Of a stretch of 64,000 bases of DNA, positions 61,093 through 64,000 are shown one piece after another. The stretch is from Onchocerca lupi (lineage: Eukaryota; Nematoda; Chromadorea; Rhabditida; Onchocercidae): assembly GCA_028564675.1 (NCBI GenBank), contig JAOVVO010000273.1:1-64000 (forward strand). Direction: 5' to 3'. Position 1 is the stretch's first letter, and every line of letters starts with the position of its first letter. Made by a program: the position numbers and the translations under genes. A model generated the notes under the pieces. It had not been told where the DNA came from. It did no database searches and saw nothing but the letters and a program-made list of their open reading frames with translations.

Positions 61093-61323
61093 GAGTTTAT
61101 ATGAAAAAAAATACATAAAAACATGCACGTATTCGAATGCAGTGTTGTGTCAAAAGTTCAAAGCAATAAGTAAGAATTTTCCGACATCCAAGATTTTGAA
61201 TTAATATAGATAAGGCGTGTGTTTAAGAGCTTTCGGAGATTTAAGATTTTGAACAAACGAACACTAGCATTTTTATTTATATAGCTGTAGTCGGATACGT
61301 GAAGCTTGGTCGGGTCCAGCTAA
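61093..61323 (+). mobile_element. Helitron 3' tail with terminal CTAA
   Basis: Carries AAAACATGCACGTATTCGAA, TGTTGTGTCAAA, GCTTTCGGAGATTTAAGATT, GAACAAACGAACACTAGCAT and TTTTATTTATATAG. It ends in AAGCTTGGTCGGGTCCAGCTAA before a T, consistent with the CTRR terminus of Helitrons. Confidence 0.65.
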
Positions 61324-61650
61324 TATATTAGTATATTATTATAATAAAGTTTTTTCGATATTATTAATTTTTTCGATATCAATTTTAGTTTTCAATTCAG
61401 ATTTTTTTGATAATTTGAAGAATTTTTTAATTTTTAATTTCTTCATTAACCATTTCAATAGTTCCGAAATTGATTTTTGTTTTAACAAACGTTTTTCATA
61501 ATTTGATTTTTGTAAGTTATTTTAGCAATTAATTAATAAGTAATGATTTCAAATTTTATTGATTTACAAACTTTCGAAGTTTTTTTTAATAAACAAAATA
61601 AAATAGCAAAAAATGTGGCAAATGTTATTTAGGATGGATTTAATTATTTG

Positions 61651-61702
61651 CTTTATAATTGAAGTATGGAAATTTTCGAATTTCCATACTTCAATTATAA
61701 AG
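61651..61702. repeat. perfect 52-bp palindrome, 24-bp arms, TTCG loop
   Basis: The left arm at 61651-61674 (CTTTATAATTGAAGTATGGA plus AATT) is exactly reverse-complemented at 61679-61702, with only TTCG between. RNA from either strand would fold to a 24-bp stem closed by a tetraloop. Lies in otherwise featureless AT-rich DNA 330 bp beyond the Helitron end. Confidence 0.95.
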
Positions 61703-64000
61703 AAAATTTCAATTATAAAATTTTGACGAAAAATTGAGATAAAATTTTAATGTAATCCAATTTCAAATTCTAATTTAATGAAATTTTGATGTGAACAATT
61801 TCGATGCAGTTTTGATAAGCTTTTATCAAAATTGTCAAAAAAAAAAAGAGATAAGATTAAAAATAGTAGTAATTTTAAAACGAAAGAAAAAATATGTGTG
61901 ATTTATTTATGAAATTTTAAATTATTTCGCAAAATAAAAAAAAATTTTTTTGCGATCATTTTTGCTCAATGCAATAAAAATAAATAAAAGAGGAAGAAAG
62001 GAAAAAAAACTATGATATTATTGAATGATCTTAAGTTGAACCTAAGGGAGAGAAAATGATCAATCATATTACTTTTGCTCATTAACCAAGTTTTATGAGG
62101 CTCATTCTCATTGCAAACTAAAGCGAATTGCAGTGAGGAAGAGAGGCGACAGAATTGTTCCGAAAAACTTTTATTTTCAAAAATAATATTCTTTGGACGA
62201 GAATGGAATTGATATTTTTACAGTATAATTACAATCATATAATTAATATTTCTATTGTTATTATAACTATTACCAGTATTACTACAGCAACGAATGCAAC
62301 TAATACTACTGATCGATGTACAAGGTAAAATTTTAATTCAATTCATTAATTTTTCATTAAATATAAAAATAATGAGAAAGTTTTCAGTTCTTATTTCATT
62401 TCATTTTTACAAAAGTTTTTTTTCTTTGTTTTTTGTTTTGTTTTTTTTTTTTTTTTTTTTTGATCTAAAGTAAGTATTACAACTTGATTATTTGGTTATT
62501 ATCAATATTAACCCAAGAATAATTGTAAATATTAACAGCAATTAATAATTTAAGGTTATTTTGATTTTTTAAACTTTAAAAATAGTAATTTCACTTATCT
62601 ATAAATTTCCTAGCTTAAATAACTTAATGAAGGAAATTATTGTAATAGAAAAAAGAACTGGAAAAACTGTAATTTTTTCTATTTTTATTTTTCATGAAAT
62701 TTGAGAAGATATAAAATTATACCCAATTATAAGATAAATCAATATTTGTTGAACAATTAATTATAAGTTTTGAAAATCAATGAAAAAATTTAAATAAATT
62801 GGAAAATTTTTTCAGATTTCTTAAGAGAATAAGAAAATCTGTAAATTATTTTCAAGCTGTACAACAAATGAAATTTTGTTTCATCTCCTGTTTCTTATTA
62901 AAATATATTAAATTATTTTAACGACTAATGCAAGGTTGATGATTAAAATGTTTGAAAATTAAAAGATTAATTGAAATTAGATGATGGTTAATTAAACGAA
63001 AGGAATGTTGTAAGTAATTGTCAACTATATAATAACTTCCTACATGAAATTAAAAAGCGAAATTAGATAGAAAATTATTTGTTATACTGTTTTTTTCACT
63101 TGACAAAAAAAAAATGGAATTTGAAGTTAAAGTATATTTCAAAAATTATAAAGTAGGTAATAATTGAAGTTGCGATAAGATGAAATATTGAATTTCATCA
63201 GAATGATAGTTTTTTGTTTTTCTTTTTCATTTATTATTATTATAAGAATTTGGCTGTATTTTGTTCTAATTTGATATTATTTGCTTTGTTTGATAATAAA
63301 TGATAACAAATTTGACTTGAAATAATTTATTCAATTAAATCGGGTATAAAAATAGGAAAAAATGAATGTTCAAAAAATTTCAACAATTTTCTAATATTAA
63401 ATGTCTTCAACTAATGATTTTTTAAAATAGGTAATTAAAAAATTCGAAATATTATTATAATATACGAAAAGTTATATTTTTTTCTTGTTCGATATATTTA
63501 TTAAATTGAATTTTTTTCTAACTCATCCAGAAATTTATGCAAATATTTATCGGTTAAAAATTCAAGTAGAATTGATATGATAAGTTTCAAAAATGATTTA
63601 AAAAATCGATAAATCAACCATTTTCCTATTTATGTTCCAATTTGTGATTATGTAAATGGATTCTTTCGTTGTTAAAATTGAATTTCATCTTATTTTGATT
63701 GTTAAATCGTTTCATTAACAAACTACAAAAACAACAAATTTTATTTTAATTAAAACAAATTTCATTTCAATTATTATGCTTTTTTCAAACTTTATTTACA
63801 ATTAAGATGACGAAATTTTATTCTGTCTAGAACAATTTCATAGTTTTCGAAATAATTTCATCAAATATATTATATTTATGTTTTAAATTTGAATGAAATC
63901 ATTTTAAGTCATTCCATCTGATGAATTAGTTCTAACAAATGAACTAAAAATGATTTTAATGTCCATTTTAATGTAAAATTGATTTTATTCTCCGAATAAT
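61703..64000. other. AT-rich, no confirmed gene
   Basis: No gene is certain. One stretch, 62224-62324 (+), has a good acceptor (TTTTTACAG) and donor (CAAG|GTAAAA) around an open hydrophobic then Thr/Asn-rich reading that could be an exon encoding part of a signal peptide. No partner exon was found in the window. Confidence 0.4.

Larger units (their letters stand above)
54841..61323. mobile_element. decayed Helitron mosaic
   Basis: Rolling-circle transposon remains. The left part (54841-55190) is the family tail in minus orientation, beginning TCTATATAAATAAAAATG. 55338-55690 encodes the C-terminus of the Helitron PIF1-type helicase (+). 55968-56453 and 60563-60760 encode the N-terminal region of the Helitron polyprotein (+). 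61093-61323 is the tail in plus orientation and ends GGTCCAGCTAA followed by T, fitting the Helitron 3' end CTRR with insertion before T. The base before 54841 is A. The pieces are out of order (helicase end before polyprotein start), so at least two copies have been joined. All frames are broken. Confidence 0.7.

Noticed and set aside
1..64000. CRISPR arrays, rRNA or tRNA genes
   Set aside because: No regularly spaced repeats with unique spacers, no rRNA-like conserved words, and no convincing tRNA B-box with a matching cloverleaf; GTTCGAAT words seen at 7736, 8130 and 30196 lie in coding or featureless DNA.

Overview
The window is nuclear DNA of a nematode, most likely a filarial (onchocercid) species. 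It is very AT-rich, its genes have many short introns with TTTCAG-type acceptors, and the best protein matches made from memory are to animal proteins. The filarial call rests on shards of alphaproteobacterial (Wolbachia-like) genes embedded in a decayed transposon at 56-60 kb. No database search was possible, so every name is a motif- and alignment-level judgement from memory.

Layout. 1-7.6 kb: gene-poor DNA with microsatellites, two tandem repeats, fragments of a Helitron tail and a MITE-like foldback. 7.6-8.6 kb (-): unrecognised 188-aa gene. 9.55-10.7 kb (+): ribosomal protein S13, 4 exons, 151 aa. 11.4-24.7 kb (+): IFT144/WDR19 (C. elegans dyf-2), for which I derive 36 coding exons and 1359 aa with consistent phase throughout. 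24.9-25.9 kb (-): TXNDC17/TRP14 thioredoxin-like protein. 27.6-28.9 kb (-): small membrane protein. 29.5-31.7 kb (-): OSGEP/KAE1 of the KEOPS tRNA-modification complex. 31.7-32.7 kb (-): 65-aa LYR-motif protein like the MIEF1 microprotein, ending 15 nt before the OSGEP start codon. 34.2-36.2 kb (-): TMEM55/PIP4P phosphoinositide phosphatase family. 37.7-45.0 kb (-): HIP1R/hipr-1 endocytic adaptor, 19 exons, 940 aa. 45-48 kb: intergenic, with a heat-shock-element-like site and a 19-bp minisatellite. 48.0-50.4 kb (+): unrecognised single-pass membrane protein. 50.4-54.8 kb: no gene seen. 54.8-61.3 kb: a decayed Helitron mosaic interrupted by about 4 kb that carries broken bacterial shards (pleD-, enolase-, tsaD-, dnaA- and pyrE-like). 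61.3-64 kb: AT-rich, with a perfect 24-bp palindrome.

Most genes are housekeeping or conserved cell biology: translation, tRNA modification, intraflagellar transport, clathrin endocytosis, lysosomal phosphoinositides and redox. They do not form one pathway. The most notable points are the LYR/OSGEP tandem sharing one splice acceptor, two GC-AG introns (one open in frame, so retention would insert 51 residues), and the Wolbachia-like DNA nested in a Helitron.
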